Source: Brachycybe producta (lineage: Eukaryota > Arthropoda > Diplopoda > Playtdesmida > Andrognathidae). Taken from it: DNA of 64,000 nt. The first letter of the stretch is position 1. Every line of letters begins with the position of its first letter. Positions 25,401-38,000 of the stretch are shown here, one piece after another. Position numbers and translations under genes: made by a program. The stretch covers positions 6,664,890 to 6,728,889 of the forward strand of contig JAUPFP010000002.1 of the NCBI GenBank assembly GCA_036925085.1. The letters are read 5' to 3'. Under the pieces are notes generated by a model. It was not told the origin of the DNA. It did no database searches and worked only from the letters and a program-made list of their open reading frames with translations.

Positions 25401-27041
25401 ATGAAATTTTAAAAATAAAATAAAGCGTACTTTAAATTACGTCTTGTTGTTTGGGGTATTTTGCACATTTGCATACATTTCTACTGAGCAAGATTTATTA
25501 TCAAATTTCATATTATTTTATGTACATGTGATTTGTTCAGTAATTGTGCGGAATAACTGATTTTTTTACAATGTTAGGAAGTAGCCTGCCAAAATGTGAC
25601 GTGGCTGGCCCTTTGGCGCCACCATTTTGAGGTGGTGGTGCCGGCTCTGGAGGACCAGCCATCGATGATTTCACCGGTCGCGCCATTTCTGTTGTTACAG
25701 TTCTTTCGCGAACGGTTCAATCGTTCTTTAAAAAAGCCCACAAAAAGACTTTCTCTTAGGGATCTTCTGTACAGGGCGTGACGACTACGATGGCACTGTC
25801 CTGTTGAGTCACCTGGAGGCTCCAAGCAGAGGGTCTCGAATAGTGTTTGAGTACCTCTGTTGGGCGTTCCGCTATTTGGAACAAAATCAACTCAACACAA
25901 TACACAACACTCATACACCAGTTGAGGTAGATAAAACAAAACTCTTTACTCGTTATCCTTTACATTGTTGCGTATACATCTTTTACATGATTTCAAATCT
26001 CTTAGGTAGTCAGAACAATTTCTATCTGAACTCTCTCAGTGTCTCTGACTAAACTGTCCTCACACATAAGTGGCACGGCACTTTCGTTTGGTCTCTTGGG
26101 AGGGGCGACTGTCACCCCTCAGGGCTCAATGATTGACCAACTGGGCCAATCATTGCCCCGGGCTGAGACCTTATAAGGAAAGGTATTTTTGGGACTTTTT
26201 TCCCAATTTCTCACGGTTCCTCAAATTCACTAGAATTCGGGCCATCCAAGTTTGGAAAGGAATTTCTACGGGGTGTTCCACCATTCTGCTAATACAGGGT
26301 GTCACACAAAGCTTTATGTAAATTACTTTTTCAAATAATTATAATTCACAAAATTAATTTTGAAACTTTGAAATTTGTAATTGTAAATTAATAATTTTTT
26401 TTTCTAATGAAAAATACAATTAATTTTAAATTTTGTATTTTATATTATTTTTGTTCTCAAACTGTACTCGGAACTTGCATCAACTGCGCTCTCCATTATT
26501 GTCAAACACATTGATTGATTTATGTTTGCGCGTCATTTTCTAAATTAAGTTAAGTAACTGGAGAAGTATTTCAAATGCTTTTTGAAAATGAGTATAATTG
26601 AGATTTATTTTTCCAAATTTAGTATTATTGTCTTTAATTAGGTTTTACTGCTGTAATTAGTAATTATAATTATTTACTTTGGAAAGTAATTTGTTTCAAC
26701 AGTGGATATTTCTACTTTGGTTTTAACATTTAGAAAATTTTGCTTTATTTCCAATTAGGTCGAAATTGGAAGTGAAAGTAAATTTTGATTGGAACCCAAT
26801 CACAATTTACTTTTACTTTCAATAACTTTTATGGGTTTATATTTAAATCTTTAACAAAATGTACCCAAATTAAAATTTATTTTCACCTATTTTGGCCTAA
26901 TGCAAATTGAATAATAAGAAAAAAAAAGTGAGCATGTTACCTTTTTTGTGACTGTTTTTCACAATCCAAAGATTGACAAAAACACAAGAAAACAATGATC
27001 GTAGTGAGTAGAGTTTGACACATTGAAATTTTATAATCCAT
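13411..27041 (-). CDS. Alpha-2-macroglobulin-like thioester protein
   Basis: Exons on the minus strand: 27041-26941, 24674-24514, 24287-24040, 23947-23761, 23563-23479, 23405-23288, 22488-22081, 21538-21011, 20944-20795, 20053-19889, 19809-19731, 19659-19568, 19491-19352, 18547-18319, 17748-17503, 17417-17366, 17204-16935, 16615-16377, 16313-16067, 16006-15819, 15507-15292, 15219-15119, 14197-14107, 14036-13959, 13880-13778, 13706-13411. All phases fit, giving about 1,605 residues. It starts with a signal peptide (TLLTTIIVFLCFC), so the product is secreted. Family marks are FIQTDKPIYKPGQ (first macroglobulin domains), a basic bait-like region (exons 11-12), FPETWLW, MPYSVKNGE, thioester GCGEQN (Cys about 1048), GGYSAFG and a receptor-binding-type C-terminus (KPSVIEVYDYY). 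It lacks an anaphylatoxin cysteine cluster, so it is not C3. The position aligned with the C3 catalytic His is Ser. A RKRR site lies near residue 556. Such proteins trap proteases. I give no symbol because A2M, TEP and CD109 names are not separable by eye. Confidence 0.9.
14298..15076. mobile_element. pogo-like MITE with nested foldback element
   Basis: The left end CAGTGAAAACCATTTAACAC and the inverted right end CAGTGAAACTCGTTTAACAC match over about 27 bp, the pattern of pogo/Tigger ends. The left flank is TA and the right flank CA, so the usual TA duplication is decayed. The element fills most of an intron of the macroglobulin gene. A foldback element (14673-15022) is inserted in it. Confidence 0.7.
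14673..15022. mobile_element. Foldback MITE family 1, copy
   Basis: It begins AAGGTGGTTTTAATATG and ends AAACCATCATAA. The two halves are inverted copies of each other, with TTCTGTCTTT...GAAACT...GTAG and their complements. This is the same family as 18935-19290, 22690-23235, 34100-34430, 40440-40865, 49078-49415, 49437-49747, 49905-50175, 51430-52070 and 62515-62790. Confidence 0.8.
15580..15765. repeat. Half copy of a foldback repeat in an intron
   Basis: It contains GTGTTTTAGAAACTAGA and AAAATAAACTTTTTATGA motifs of the foldback type, but only one arm. Similar partial pieces lie at about 20440-20690, 21560-21760, 22500-22690, 28280-28450, 42250-42540 and 57540-57830. Confidence 0.5.
16314..16376 (-). 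other. 63-nt in-frame, stopless intron of the macroglobulin gene
   Basis: Within an open frame, GTATCA (donor after ATGAAG) and CCTTAAAG (acceptor before GGTGGA) bound 63 nt, exactly 21 codons without a stop. Removing it restores the usual family spacing (NGCFxSxGxxLxxAxKGG). Other introns in this window are 62-82 nt long, so the size is normal here. Confidence 0.7.
16690..16895. mobile_element. Harbinger-like MITE in a macroglobulin intron
   Basis: Ends TTTTAGACACAAGCGAC and CTCGTGTGTATAGGCTCTAAAA are roughly inverted, with internal GTCGGTTTTGGCGACA motifs typical of the TTA-flanked family seen at 63443-63920. It makes up most of the intron between exons 17 and 18. Confidence 0.55.
18935..19290. 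mobile_element. Foldback MITE family 1, copy
   Basis: It begins AAGATGGTTTTAAAGTGTAA and ends TTCATAAAACATCTTAT, with inverted halves as in the family's other copies. It lies in the intron between macroglobulin exons 13 and 14. Confidence 0.75.
20152..20393. mobile_element. Harbinger-like MITE, AAAGTGGTCC-type ends
   Basis: The left end (TTAAGTGTCTTGACACACGAAC) and right end (AAAGTGGTCCGTGAGTCAATTC) are imperfect inverted copies. The internal segment includes GTGGTTGAGTTCAACTGCA and its inverted form. It is intronic in the macroglobulin gene and non-coding. Confidence 0.6.
22690..23235. mobile_element. Foldback MITE family 1 with a second foldback piece nested
   Basis: The outer element runs from TTTAAGGTGGTAAGTGTAAA to AGCTGTTCATAATCCATAG. 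Between about 22862 and 23030 it is interrupted by sequence of the AAGCTTGTGAC family also seen at 10487-10713. It is intronic. Confidence 0.65.
24840..25020 (+). repeat. SINE-like sequence with a tRNA-type B box
   Basis: GGTTCGAATCC (24976-24986) is a perfect RNA polymerase III B box. A possible A box (about GGCGCTCTAAGTGG) lies some 60 bp upstream. The stretch is GC-richer than its surroundings and does not fold into a full tRNA. A tRNA-derived SINE fragment is the simplest reading. It lies in macroglobulin intron 1. Confidence 0.4.
25020..26940. other. Macroglobulin intron 1, remaining repeats
   Basis: 25068-25170 matches 12948-13040 (the empty copy of the hAT-like insertion site). 25570-26300 is clearly GC-richer than its surroundings and ends with ACAGGGTGTCACA, like the end of the stretch at 4920-5130. 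I take it for an unclassified dispersed repeat. Short frames there have no family features. Confidence 0.4.
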
Positions 27042-29085
27042 TTTTTTTAATTTGCTTATTATGACTTTAAAAATTATTTCTCGTGTTTTTTGACATTCTA
27101 CTTTACAGAAAGTGTTGTTGTTGGTCAGATTAAAAGTTTGCAAAAAACGAAATGAATGAAAAACTTAGATGAATGGAAAACTTTTCTTGTAAGTAATTCC
27201 GAATTAATTCGTTGAAATGGTGTCTGTTATCTTTTCCGGATGCTTACAAGACGCAACCTTGTAGAGCAATCTTATTACTTCTTGTCAACATCAGCTGACC
27301 TTTATGGGGTGGTTCCTAATTTTTAACTAATAAACCAATGAATCTTCTCTTTTCGTTTTACACTTTGACGTCAATGTTAGTTGGAAATCTTATTTAATTA
27401 ATATTTTATTGGGTTTTCTTAAAGCAAGGTTCAATTTTATTTACAAAGTTTTTAAACTATTTGTCAATATGCTTTCTTGTTCGTTTTACATTTTGATTGT
27501 TTTAAGAGACCTACATTTTCTTAAAAAAAATTTAAATCCAGTCCATCGCATATAAGTATAGTGGACAGGGACAAGCAAACCCATGAGAACCACCAAGCAC
27601 ATAATAATGACCAAGACCATAGGGCACACCAAGCATATGAGAACTACCAGGTCCATGAGGCCAAAAATGCGCATGGGCTGGTGTTTTGCAAAAGGTCATC
27701 AGTTGGGCTTATGAGGTTCATAAAAGTGCAGAGAGCTGAGATTTGCAAAAGGCCCACGGAACTCAGGAGGCCCACAAAGCCCAAATGTTTGTTTCATAAA
27801 ATTACCAAAACAGACCCAACCCAGCCCTTGCGCTTTATGTCGGTTTCTTCTAATTAAGGCTTATCATGTATGACAGAAGTTTTGTAATGAGCTCCCGGAT
27901 ACATGTGTTTAATTGGAAAATGTTTCGAAGTTGGGATGTTTTTTTTTTTTGGTTCATTATTTGTAATTTAATATTCCTGAGAATGAGAAAGAAAAACATA
28001 TGGAGATTCGCTTTTAATCGGTTGTTTTATGATGCATAACCATGCTTAATTATTTAACAGTCCTCAACATCTTTTGAGAGGTCCTCAAAACCTCTACATA
28101 AATAATAAAAATATAATCAAATCCTAAGAAATTAAATGATGAAGGAAACTTAATATTTGAACTTTCAATTTGAACCCTCTGAGCAGGGTACCAGCAGTCT
28201 AGGGTAGTGGGGGTCTATATAAGTAGGTCTACAAGAATTTTTATATTTTCATGAAATGTCAATGGAAAAAAACAAAAAACGGGCCATTTTTCAAACTGAA
28301 CTATAAAATGTTTATTTTTTAAATATTACCATGAAAAAACTTTTAGCATAATTTTATCTTCCATCATTATAGTTTTGAAAACAATTTGAACTTTTTTCGT
28401 AATATTGTTTCTAAAAAATAGTTCGCTTGACGGTTTTTTTTTGCATCCACATTTTTACAAAAAAACGTCTCTGAAGCAATGAATTACGAACTGCAGTGGC
28501 GCCGAAAAGGAAGAAAAAAGCAAAATGAATATCTATACAGCCACCTTATACGAATATTAAAAACCTTATACACAGGGACGCGACTGAAAATATATTTCGT
28601 GTTAGAAGAGTTTTCACCATATTTATTTATTACAGTATTTCGGGGGAAGTCGGGGTCCGGTTGACCGTGGCCAAATATCGTACTATAGATTTTCAATTGA
28701 AATCCAATGTATTTAAGAAAGGTTGGCGTTCACTCTGGTGACCACATTTCAGTGTGTAGAGACCCTAATTCCAGCAGCAAGAAGTTTTGTGAAACATGAG
28801 CTTAAAACACAATTAAATGAAGATTTTTTATTTACAGAAAATGCATTTGACCTACAGTAACATATTTAATTGTTTCAATGAAAGGGTTAACTCTAAATTA
28901 TATATATATAAAATAATGTACAATCCCCCCCCCCCCGACTTCAAAAGATATTATACGCAGTTGCACTGGCCTCATAAAAAAAGAATTCAACGAAATGTTG
29001 TTTTATTTAAATAAACTGAACATATTTTTTTTTTAAAAAAGGTGTTTGCAGAATGTAACAAACATCTTCCAAATGTTTCAGGTAA
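27042..29085. other. Intergenic region between the macroglobulin gene and TICRR
   Basis: The first 300 bp must hold the macroglobulin promoter, but I see no clear TATA box. 27560-27790 has irregular CCA/GGCCCA-rich short repeats (a 98-codon frame there looks like low complexity). 28280-28450 has a partial foldback repeat. A C12 run lies at about 28925-28936. TICRR's 3' UTR should lie just above 29085 on the minus strand. Confidence 0.4.
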
Positions 29086-32000
29086 TCAGTTGCCATTCTC
29101 TGACACCGAGGCTAAAATAGAAGACATTGTCAAGTGCACCGAACTCTGTATTGATGATGATGATGATGGTATAAGTTTAAGGTCATCTTTGGAACTAGAC
29201 AAAACATTTGCTTTCGGAGTTGAAACAGCCTCGAGTAAAGGCGAAACAACCTCTTTTAGCAAACTGTTTGCATCTCCTGTCTCGTCGAGTTTTGCATCGC
29301 CGTCACCGGAACAACCAGCAATTTCACTACACGGCTCAATGTGATTTGGAATGTCTAAACTTGATTTGGAACCAGTTACAGCAACACCATCATCATCATC
29401 ATCATCGAGAAGAATACCTTGTTTATCAAAGGCAGTTTCACAGGAAGGAACAACACCATCCAGAGGCGGCTCTTTTAGCCCGTTAGTGACGAACGGTACG
29501 GCATTTAAACCGGACTCGTCAATATTGTTTTTCTTGAATACTTCCTCGTTTTGTGACACAACGTCACTAGTAAACGGAGAATCGCTTTTCGAACAATCTG
29601 ACCAGATCTCGTCGTCGTAGTCGACGTAAAGAGGTTCATAATCGGACATGTAATCGTCGAATCTGATTCCCATCTCGGATACGAGAAGAGGAATTCTTGG
29701 ACTTGAAGATCGAGAGAGATAATCGTCCAGATTGGCAGCTAAAGGGCCGTGTATTAAAGGCATACATTCGGTCGGTTGACATTCTGTCGGAGAATCGATT
29801 CCGTTACGAGACGGAGTTGATATAATGATTCCTTCCGTCTGAGAATCCGATGATTCGACAACTTCCACGACTCCATTTGCAACTGGTACTACCGACTGCT
29901 CGACGTCACTTGTTACAGTGTTAATACTGGAGAGTACGTCGTAAGATGAAACTATATCCTGCGATCGAGACGATTTCGACGAAGTGCGTCGTCCGTTTTG
30001 CAAAACTTGGAGCTCGTCACAAGAATCTTCACTGGACTTGAAGCGTTGTGAACGACGTGGTGCAACGGCGGCGGCATCATCGTCGAACAGACTAGCGAGC
30101 TTTCTCTTCTTGATTGAAGTCTCTTCTCTCTCTTCCGTTCTTCCATTTGCTTCGTTGCCACAGGGAGACTTTAAGCCACCATCACCGAGATTAAGGTTGC
30201 GCCTAACGCGACTTTTGCTGCGTGGAGTGGCAAACATGACGGCAGACGACGAATTGTCTTTCGTGGCAGCAGCACGATCTTGCTTAGGTGTCTTTTTCGA
30301 CCACGGGCTTTGAGTTATTTCGGATAAAAGAAACGAAGCCGTTTCTCGATCGTCGTAAGAAACGACCAAATCGTTTGTTGTTTCTGCCTGCATTTGCGAC
30401 TCCGCTTTTGCAAGATTTCGTGACTGCGAGTCGGAAGAATAGAAAGAAGCTTGTCTTTCGAGAGACGATGCGTGTCGTCTTGGACTTCGACGGAACGGCA
30501 ACTCATCTATAAAAAAAACAAGTAAACATTTGTTTTTTAAACAATTTCGCTTCTTTTTTTCTTCTTATCAGATAAATATACGATAATTCTAAATTAATGT
30601 TTTTTAAAACTATAATTTAAAATATTAACATATTGCAGTAAAAGAAGGTCAAAGGGGTCATCATTCCTAGGACTCACCAGATCCAAAGAATATAGAATAT
30701 AGTAAGTTTCATTTGAAAACAACGTTTGTTAGCAAATATAGCCTCAAATACACACATAGGGCCTTTTTCACTCATTAATAGATTTTAATATAAGTGCATG
30801 GTTAGGTAAAGGTGTCTGTACTTTTTAGTGCTTAAAGAGCCTCAACACTCCAGAGTACCATGCACAATAAGCCATGGTCAGTATTGCTGTTCCAAATTTA
30901 CATTCCAAAAGCCTAGACAACTCAAGTTTGCATGTTCTGCGTGACTCCATAGACGCAACGTTAAGAAAGATTTGATGTTTCCAGAAACAAAATCACGATA
31001 CTAGCCACCTTAGTGCCTTTAAGTTGATTTTTATTGTTTTGATTTTAAAGAATTTTGAATTATGCTAATTTGCTTGACCCATGTTAAAAGACCATTGACT
31101 TCAAAATGGTCCATTTTGTTAGCCACTTTTCGGTTCAGCTTTAAGAAAAATTGGATGTATTCCTCAATATGGTCTACGGGTATTAAGGTAAATTCATGGC
31201 GTCTCGAATTGCCGTTTAGTTGCTACAGTCATTTGGACAACTGTTGAACCACATAATTGACCATGTTTCATTAACACGTGAAACTCTGCATTACCTATGC
31301 TCTTAAATCAGGCAATTATAAATTCTTGGCATTTTACCATTATGTTTATCTGGAGATTCGTCAACGATCAAGTCGTCATTCTCCTCCGCTTCCGATCTGA
31401 ACTTTTTGCGCAAGTTACGTTGCTTTGTAAGCACAACGTTGGCTACTTGTTTGTGAATCGGAGTATCGGCCACTTTCTTTGTCCGCAGAACATGATGCCC
31501 TATTCAAAGTAACGAAAACAACGACATTCAAATAAATACTGATTTCAGTACTACTTTTTAAAAAAAAAGTCGTTTTCTTTGCCTTTTGGTGTCGTTGGCT
31601 TTTCATGTTTGCGAGGTGTGTAATGTTTGCTGGTTGCTGCAAAACCACCGATTGTTGTATGACTGCGTACATGTTTTCTACCTAGCTCGGAATCATCGTC
31701 ATCAAACAAGCTGCGCCTAACTTCTGTATGTTTTAGCCTTGCATTCTTTTCCACTGCCGAACGCGCTACGGCATTCTTTGCGGGTGCAATCGAGTCCTTT
31801 CGCGTTTTAACGAATGGAACAGCGATTTGCCGCTTGCGTGTTACATCTGCGAAACTCGGATGACGAATGAGCTCGCTCCTGAAACAAAAAAAAAACGACA
31901 ACATATAAGTGATGATAATAGAATTAATTAAACGTTAAAGTTGACCTTTTGTTTCTGTTTGCTATTGGTTCTGTGTTACAGGATGACAAACTGGAAGTGG

Positions 32001-35000
32001 TGGACAACTGCGAAAAGATGGAATTCGACGTTGGTTCGTTTATATCGGACGAAAAGGATCCGAGGCTCGATAAACTTGGCGTGGGAGACAACGAATCGTC
32101 ACGAGAGTCGCTCGGTAACGGCTGGTTGAGTTCCTCACAGATTTCGGTCACAGTGTCTTTGAGAAACGGATAATAACTAAGAAAAAGAAAAAGCAGTCAG
32201 GAATGACTTCGAGTAACTAGCAATCAGCTTTTGATTGTTGTTACTTTTCAACGACTGTTTCGCGAAGGAACGAAGATAATACGGATGGTCCAGCCACGAA
32301 TGACACTGATCGCAACAAAGACGTCACCTGAATGATAACTGGCGTAAGTATCTTTAAAGCTGATAACAAATGTTAACAAAAACTCGAAACTAACTTCATC
32401 CACGAACTGGATTCCGTTCGTAAAGAGAACCTGCATTTCTAGTCTCAACATTATTTGAAGGTAACACCTTAAAAAAAAGTAAAATACATGCTTCCATTTT
32501 GATCGTCTCTTAACGTTTTAAACAAGACTCACTCTTGAATTCGAACGTTCTTCGTCACATTCTTTAACTTTGCATGTTTAGAAGATAAGTTCTTGGAATT
32601 CATTAATACATTTTCAGTTAGATATGTGACGGACCGTTTCTGAAAAGAACGAATAAGAAACGATCACAACAACATTCGAGAATTAACGACCACCCGCGTC
32701 GTTACTGTTTTCATACATCGACGTCTTCGTCTTTGCTGCAGTTGTTACGATGATATTCTTTAATAGTCAACACAATTTCTTGCGCTCCTTCAATAATCTT
32801 TTCTCCGTTATGTATTGTCCTATCGTAAGTTGCGTTCACGTCCGATAACAATCTCTCTTCGCTCGACAAATCTGCAACAGTTTGTACAATCACGTGAGAA
32901 AACAACTAAGAGTTTCTGTTGAGAGTACCCGATACTCGACAGAAACTACAAGTAACAGTGCGTTTCGACGGCCAACTTTTCCTATGACATACAGTTGGTT
33001 AATTTTTCTTAAAGTTGACAAACTTTCACCAACCACTTTTGAGTGGTCGAGTAAAACTGCAAAATGAAGTCGACTTTTTGCCAAAACTCACTACGAAAGT
33101 CGACTGTAGTGATTGGGAAGGTGGTCCAAGTGTAGTTGAGTGGACTTTAAATAAGTGGTCGTAATTGACGACAAAATTGGCCAGTCGCCGTTTTCGACTT
33201 CATTTTTCAGTCGAACTCAACCACTAGAAAGTGGCTCGTGTGCAAAGACTCTTAACTGACCAAAGTATTGCAGGCCCCCAAAAAAATCTGAAACAATTTT
33301 CAACTGTTTTTTCATTGTTCCTGATCTTCATTGGAATTCATTTTGAAAAGGATGAAAACAATGAAAAGTTAGTTTATATAAGTCGATCGTAGAAACGCAA
33401 AATTAAAACAAAGTTTTAGCTTAAAATTGTAAAACTTGTCAAAAGTTGTTCGCATAAACGCACCATGACTGTAAACATACTCAGAATACACACATGGTTA
33501 CATTCGTACCTTTAGCTTCGACACTTTTTTCAACATCGCAAAATCTCCTTTCTCTGTTTGATTTCGAACCAAACATTGTTTCTCTACCACCCTTTATCTG
33601 TTGTGAATGTTTGACATCGTTTTGTGTTCTGTTGAATTGAATACTTTTTGAGATCATCTTTGATCCTCTTTGTGAAACGCTTCTAAAGTGTCTCTTTGAA
33701 TTACGAGGGCTACACCTCGAATATTCAGATTCGAAAGCGGAAGGAGGTGGCTCACGCGATCTCTGAAGCTTACTCAGAAGTTCCTCCTCTCCTCTGTCAG
33801 ATTTCTTTTTACTGTCATTAAAAACAATTTTTTCATTATGTATTAACGTGTGATTCTTAAGGCCTCGGTTTGATGAGGCCACTCGAGTGGCGCCACAGTC
33901 ATTTCAAAAGTGTACATGCTCTGTAGGCATCCTCGTGTAGTGCGCTACAGTCGACCTAGAGCAACGTCGGTCGCCACTCTCATGTGGTGATACGGTGTCA
34001 ACTAAATTATTTTTGCTTGTGCCTACTAGAAGTCGCGAGTCATGTGGCTAAATAACGGAGTGGCGCCACTCGAGTGGCCTGGTCTAACAGGCTTAAGGGT
34101 GGCCGTCAATTTGGCCCAAATTCAAGAAGGAAACTAAGCACTTGAACTCTCGAGGCAATGGTTTCCCACATTGGAAAATTCTTCTTGAAAGTGTTTTACA
34201 AACTAGACGAGTTAAATGAATCAGTAAATTGATTTTCATGTTGTTTTGAACTTTTGACAAACTTTTTTTATGGCAATTTCAAATGCTTCACTTCAAAGCT
34301 GAGTGCAACTTCAAAAACAAAAAAAATCTGCCGAAGATTTCATCTCTTTCAAACTGATTCAGTCTCAATGATTCAGTTACTTTTCTAGTTTTTAAAACAC
34401 ATTAAAAATACAAAAAAAACCGGCCACCCTTCATGAAGTTGTTGCGCTTTCTGATTCTCAAATTTACCAAATGTTATCGCAATTTAGAAGCCAGTTTTTC
34501 AAGAAGAAAGGCGAGTTCGAATTACGTAACAATCCAGAAAGTCCCTTTCGTACAGGAACCTCCCAAGCATCCATTAACTTCCAAACCGTATCGGCACATT
34601 CCGTTCCACTCGTCTCGGATAAAAGATACAAGATAGAAACGCAAGAATCGTCGTTCGCCGGAACGAGAAAACCCAAACGCAAAGCATCGCATGAAACAAC
34701 CTAAATACGGAAAATAACAAAAAGCGTCAGAAACCCAAAACTTAATTCTTGAGAGTCGCTAATCGTTACGGCGGACGTTTACCAATGCATTGTAATTATC
34801 TGTTAGATTGTCTAAAAGATCTTCGAAATTTGACGTTTGACGTTGATTCATCGTTCGTCTCGGACAACAGATGTAGACTTTAGAATCGGCAGAAAAGTTC
34901 TTCTGAATGTCGGCCAGTTTCATCGTTCCTAAAGGCCTCAAAGAACGAGGATTCCATTCGCAGTCGCATTCCGAAGATGTCTCTTCGACGTTTTTCAAAC

Positions 35001-38000
35001 TCGATTCGGAATCGGAGGCTAAACAGTGATGACTGAAAATCGAAAATCGAGTTAAAATTTCAATTCTTTATTTTTTTCGAATAGCCATTTTCTTTTACCA
35101 AGATATCTTTTTAAATAACGGAAGGAGTTCGACTGCATGATGTGCGCTTGAATTCGTTCCTATAATGATAAGATTTAACTTTCAAAATTTCTTCTTTTAC
35201 GTTTTTTTTTCTTCTTCTAAGCTCGGCGTAAATGCCTACCATTGGAAGGTAGATCCAGAGTGGCATTCAAATAAAACGAAGACGAATTTGGAATCTCGGC
35301 ATAATTCAAATATAAGGACACGATCGAGGCGAAAGGAATACGAAGACGGTAAGACTCGGGAAAGTGAAAACGATGGCAACTCGGTCCGTTTTGTCCGAAA
35401 TCATCGCGTAGCGTTTCGTGAAGAAGGACAGAACCCAAAGGTATGAGCCCGCCACCGATCGTAGTCAACGTTTGGTGGAATAACTCAAACGTGTTCAGCG
35501 TTGCATCACGCTTAACATCCTACGATCAAAGAAATCGATAACGCTCAATTAGCAAGGAACGATTTCTCCTTAACTAGCTATATAGGTCTTGCAACAAAAG
35601 AGAATTATTATGACGTATGTAGGTTGAATATCACTTTCACAGCGGCAGTATTTAAAGCAAGATTCACTGCAATTGTGTCCTTAAATTAATTGCAATTGTC
35701 TGTGTGATAACACTCTTGAAAGCCGTTCTTAAGCCTGGTATTCACCAAAAGAACCAGCGAGAATTCTCACTCATAAGTAGGCTGATGAGTACCGGTTAGC
35801 AAACATTCCGTTGCTCGTGCTCAAAAGAACACGATTATTGATATTGATTAATTGTATTGTTGAAATGAACGTGATGCAGTGTGGTTTAAGTGCTCGCTGT
35901 AAACGATATGCCTACTGCGAACAAGCACATATTCGCTCTGGTATGGAGTCTGGAAGGTGAGCATTTCAAGGAAATACGAGCAAACATATGCGAGCACTTG
36001 TAAATGTTTGCTCTTGCTTGATCTTTTGGTGAATACCCGGCTTTACAGAAAACGCTGATCTTCGTTTTTTGTTGTTGTTGCAAGAAACTATGTAAGATTC
36101 ACAACAATATTTCACTCATTTCTTGCATGGAATCTTGCTAGAAAAATAACCAGTGTGATCGCCGTTTTATACTCTTGATTTCCCCCCTTCTATCATTTGC
36201 TCCGTCGTTGTCAAAAACATTAATGAAGAACATAGTCGGCAAAAAAAAAAGACTCAGTGATTAGGGAATTCAAATTTTGGTGTCACTTCTTTAATATTTT
36301 CTTTTCTTGCAAGGCCTATAATAGAAATACAGAAAACTATTGCTTTTGAAGTGTTTTTTAGGGCGAGCACAGACGACAGACAGACGGTGACGGACTAGAT
36401 TGTAGTACGGTCGGCGCACACGACCGACAAGTCTATCAGATGTCTGAGGCCTACAGAACGCAAGCACACTGGACCGGACCATGCGCGCACCATCCAGAAC
36501 CTATGTAAACACTATAAACCGCCTGACTAATTAGTTGTTGTTGTGCACGTCCATGACCGTGCACAGGTTCTCCATCCCAACGTCGACAATTTGGTCGGTG
36601 GGAAAAATGGAACGTGTCCCATGTATTTTTTGGTCGGTCCACCTATTTAGTTGCCCGTGTACGTTGCTCTGTAAGAAGCCATACTGTTCATTCTGACAGA
36701 CTAAACTGTCTGCCACCGATTGTCTGTCGTCTGCGCTCGACCTTAATCTTTGTAAGACTCTGTGGACCCATCAAAAAAAAAATGTTTTTGGCCTTTGCCC
36801 TTGATATATCGAGAACACAGAAACCTGGTTCTAAATTTGACACTGTTTTTGTCTGTTCAAGTTCATAAACTGTAAATTTCTATCTGTGTATGACCTTTCT
36901 CTGGCCTCTGATGTCCTTAAACTTGAACACTCCAAGCAGGGTTTCAACATAAAAAATCCTGTTCTGAAGTACTCAATAAAACAAAGGTCTTTTTCTATCT
37001 TGGAACTCTGTTCAATAGGTTTTAACGTTGAAGTTTAAATGCCAAAAACCTTCTTCACACTTTAAACTTCAACCCTCTGAACACAGGATTCCAGCTTAGA
37101 AAAACTATTCAAAAATACTTGAATTGATATATTTGAAGGTTGTTGAATTTAGACTTTGATAAGAAATGTGACATTTATTTTAAACTTGAAAATAAACTTC
37201 TTGTATTTGTTTTAAAAAGACGAAAATTTAAGTTTTTTTGGCATAATTAGGAAGGCTTTACACGGACCACTTTGTTGCGCCACATGTGGTCGTTTTTAGC
37301 CGACCATTGATTTCATAGGAGGTGTTCACACAAAACCACCACCAGGTTCAATGGTTCTCTGTTCGCGTCAAATAGTACTTTGTAGCACCACAAAGTGGTC
37401 CGTTGGAAACCGGCCTAAATTTGACCTTTAATTAACACGTTAATTGCATGTTAAAACCTAAACTAAATGTGACAGTTAAGTCCAGAAACTATCCTTTTGA
37501 AGTGTCCACACATACTAAGCAATGTTAACTGTTAAATCGATGCCCGTTAACGAACCTGATGCGTATCTGGTGGATAGAATGGATACGCATCCAACCAAAG
37601 AAGACGGATTTTAGCAACATCACACATTTGCCTCCGTACATTCATCGGTACGATCCTCTCGAGGATCTGTTTGACAGTTGGACAAGACTGTCCGAAGAAC
37701 GACTCAAACTCTTGAGTAGAGGAAGGAACTCTCGTAACTAAGATCGAGTAGTTATCAACCGTGGACGACGACGATGACGAATCGGAGCCCTCGGTGCCTG
37801 ACTGTAACCTCGAGTTAGGACAGTTACGAGGCCTCTTTACAGGCGAACTAATGTAAGGACTGTCCCAAGGAAAATCGCAAACCAATTCTCGTATCGCTTG
37901 CTGCAAAGCTATCGCTTCAGAGCCATTATTTACAGTTTCAGTGGTAGCAAACTTACGCAACTGACATTCTAGATCGGTTTCAAACTGTTCTAAGGCCTCT

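Larger units (their letters stand above)
35520..37555. other. TICRR intron 1
   Basis: About 2 kb. It contains two MITEs (36361-36742 and 37245-37428). At 35740-36040 is a stretch with inverted GCGAG / CTCGC motifs that may be another decayed TIR element. No exon is seen. Confidence 0.6.

Noticed and set aside
13411-27041. Complement C3/C4/C5 identity for the thioester gene
   Set aside because: There is no anaphylatoxin domain with six cysteines, no C345C domain, no catalytic His, and a bait-like region is present.
27561-27857. 98-codon frame rich in His, Asn and Gln
   Set aside because: It overlaps irregular short repeats (CCAAGCAC, AGGCCCA) and is best explained as low-complexity DNA.
29208-30512. 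Several plus-strand open frames of 74-109 codons over the last TICRR exon
   Set aside because: They are shadows of the codon-biased minus-strand exon, which has clear Treslin homology.
34433-34704. Plus-strand frames at TICRR exon 4
   Set aside because: The minus-strand reading is in phase with both neighbouring exons and bounded by splice sites; the plus frames are not.
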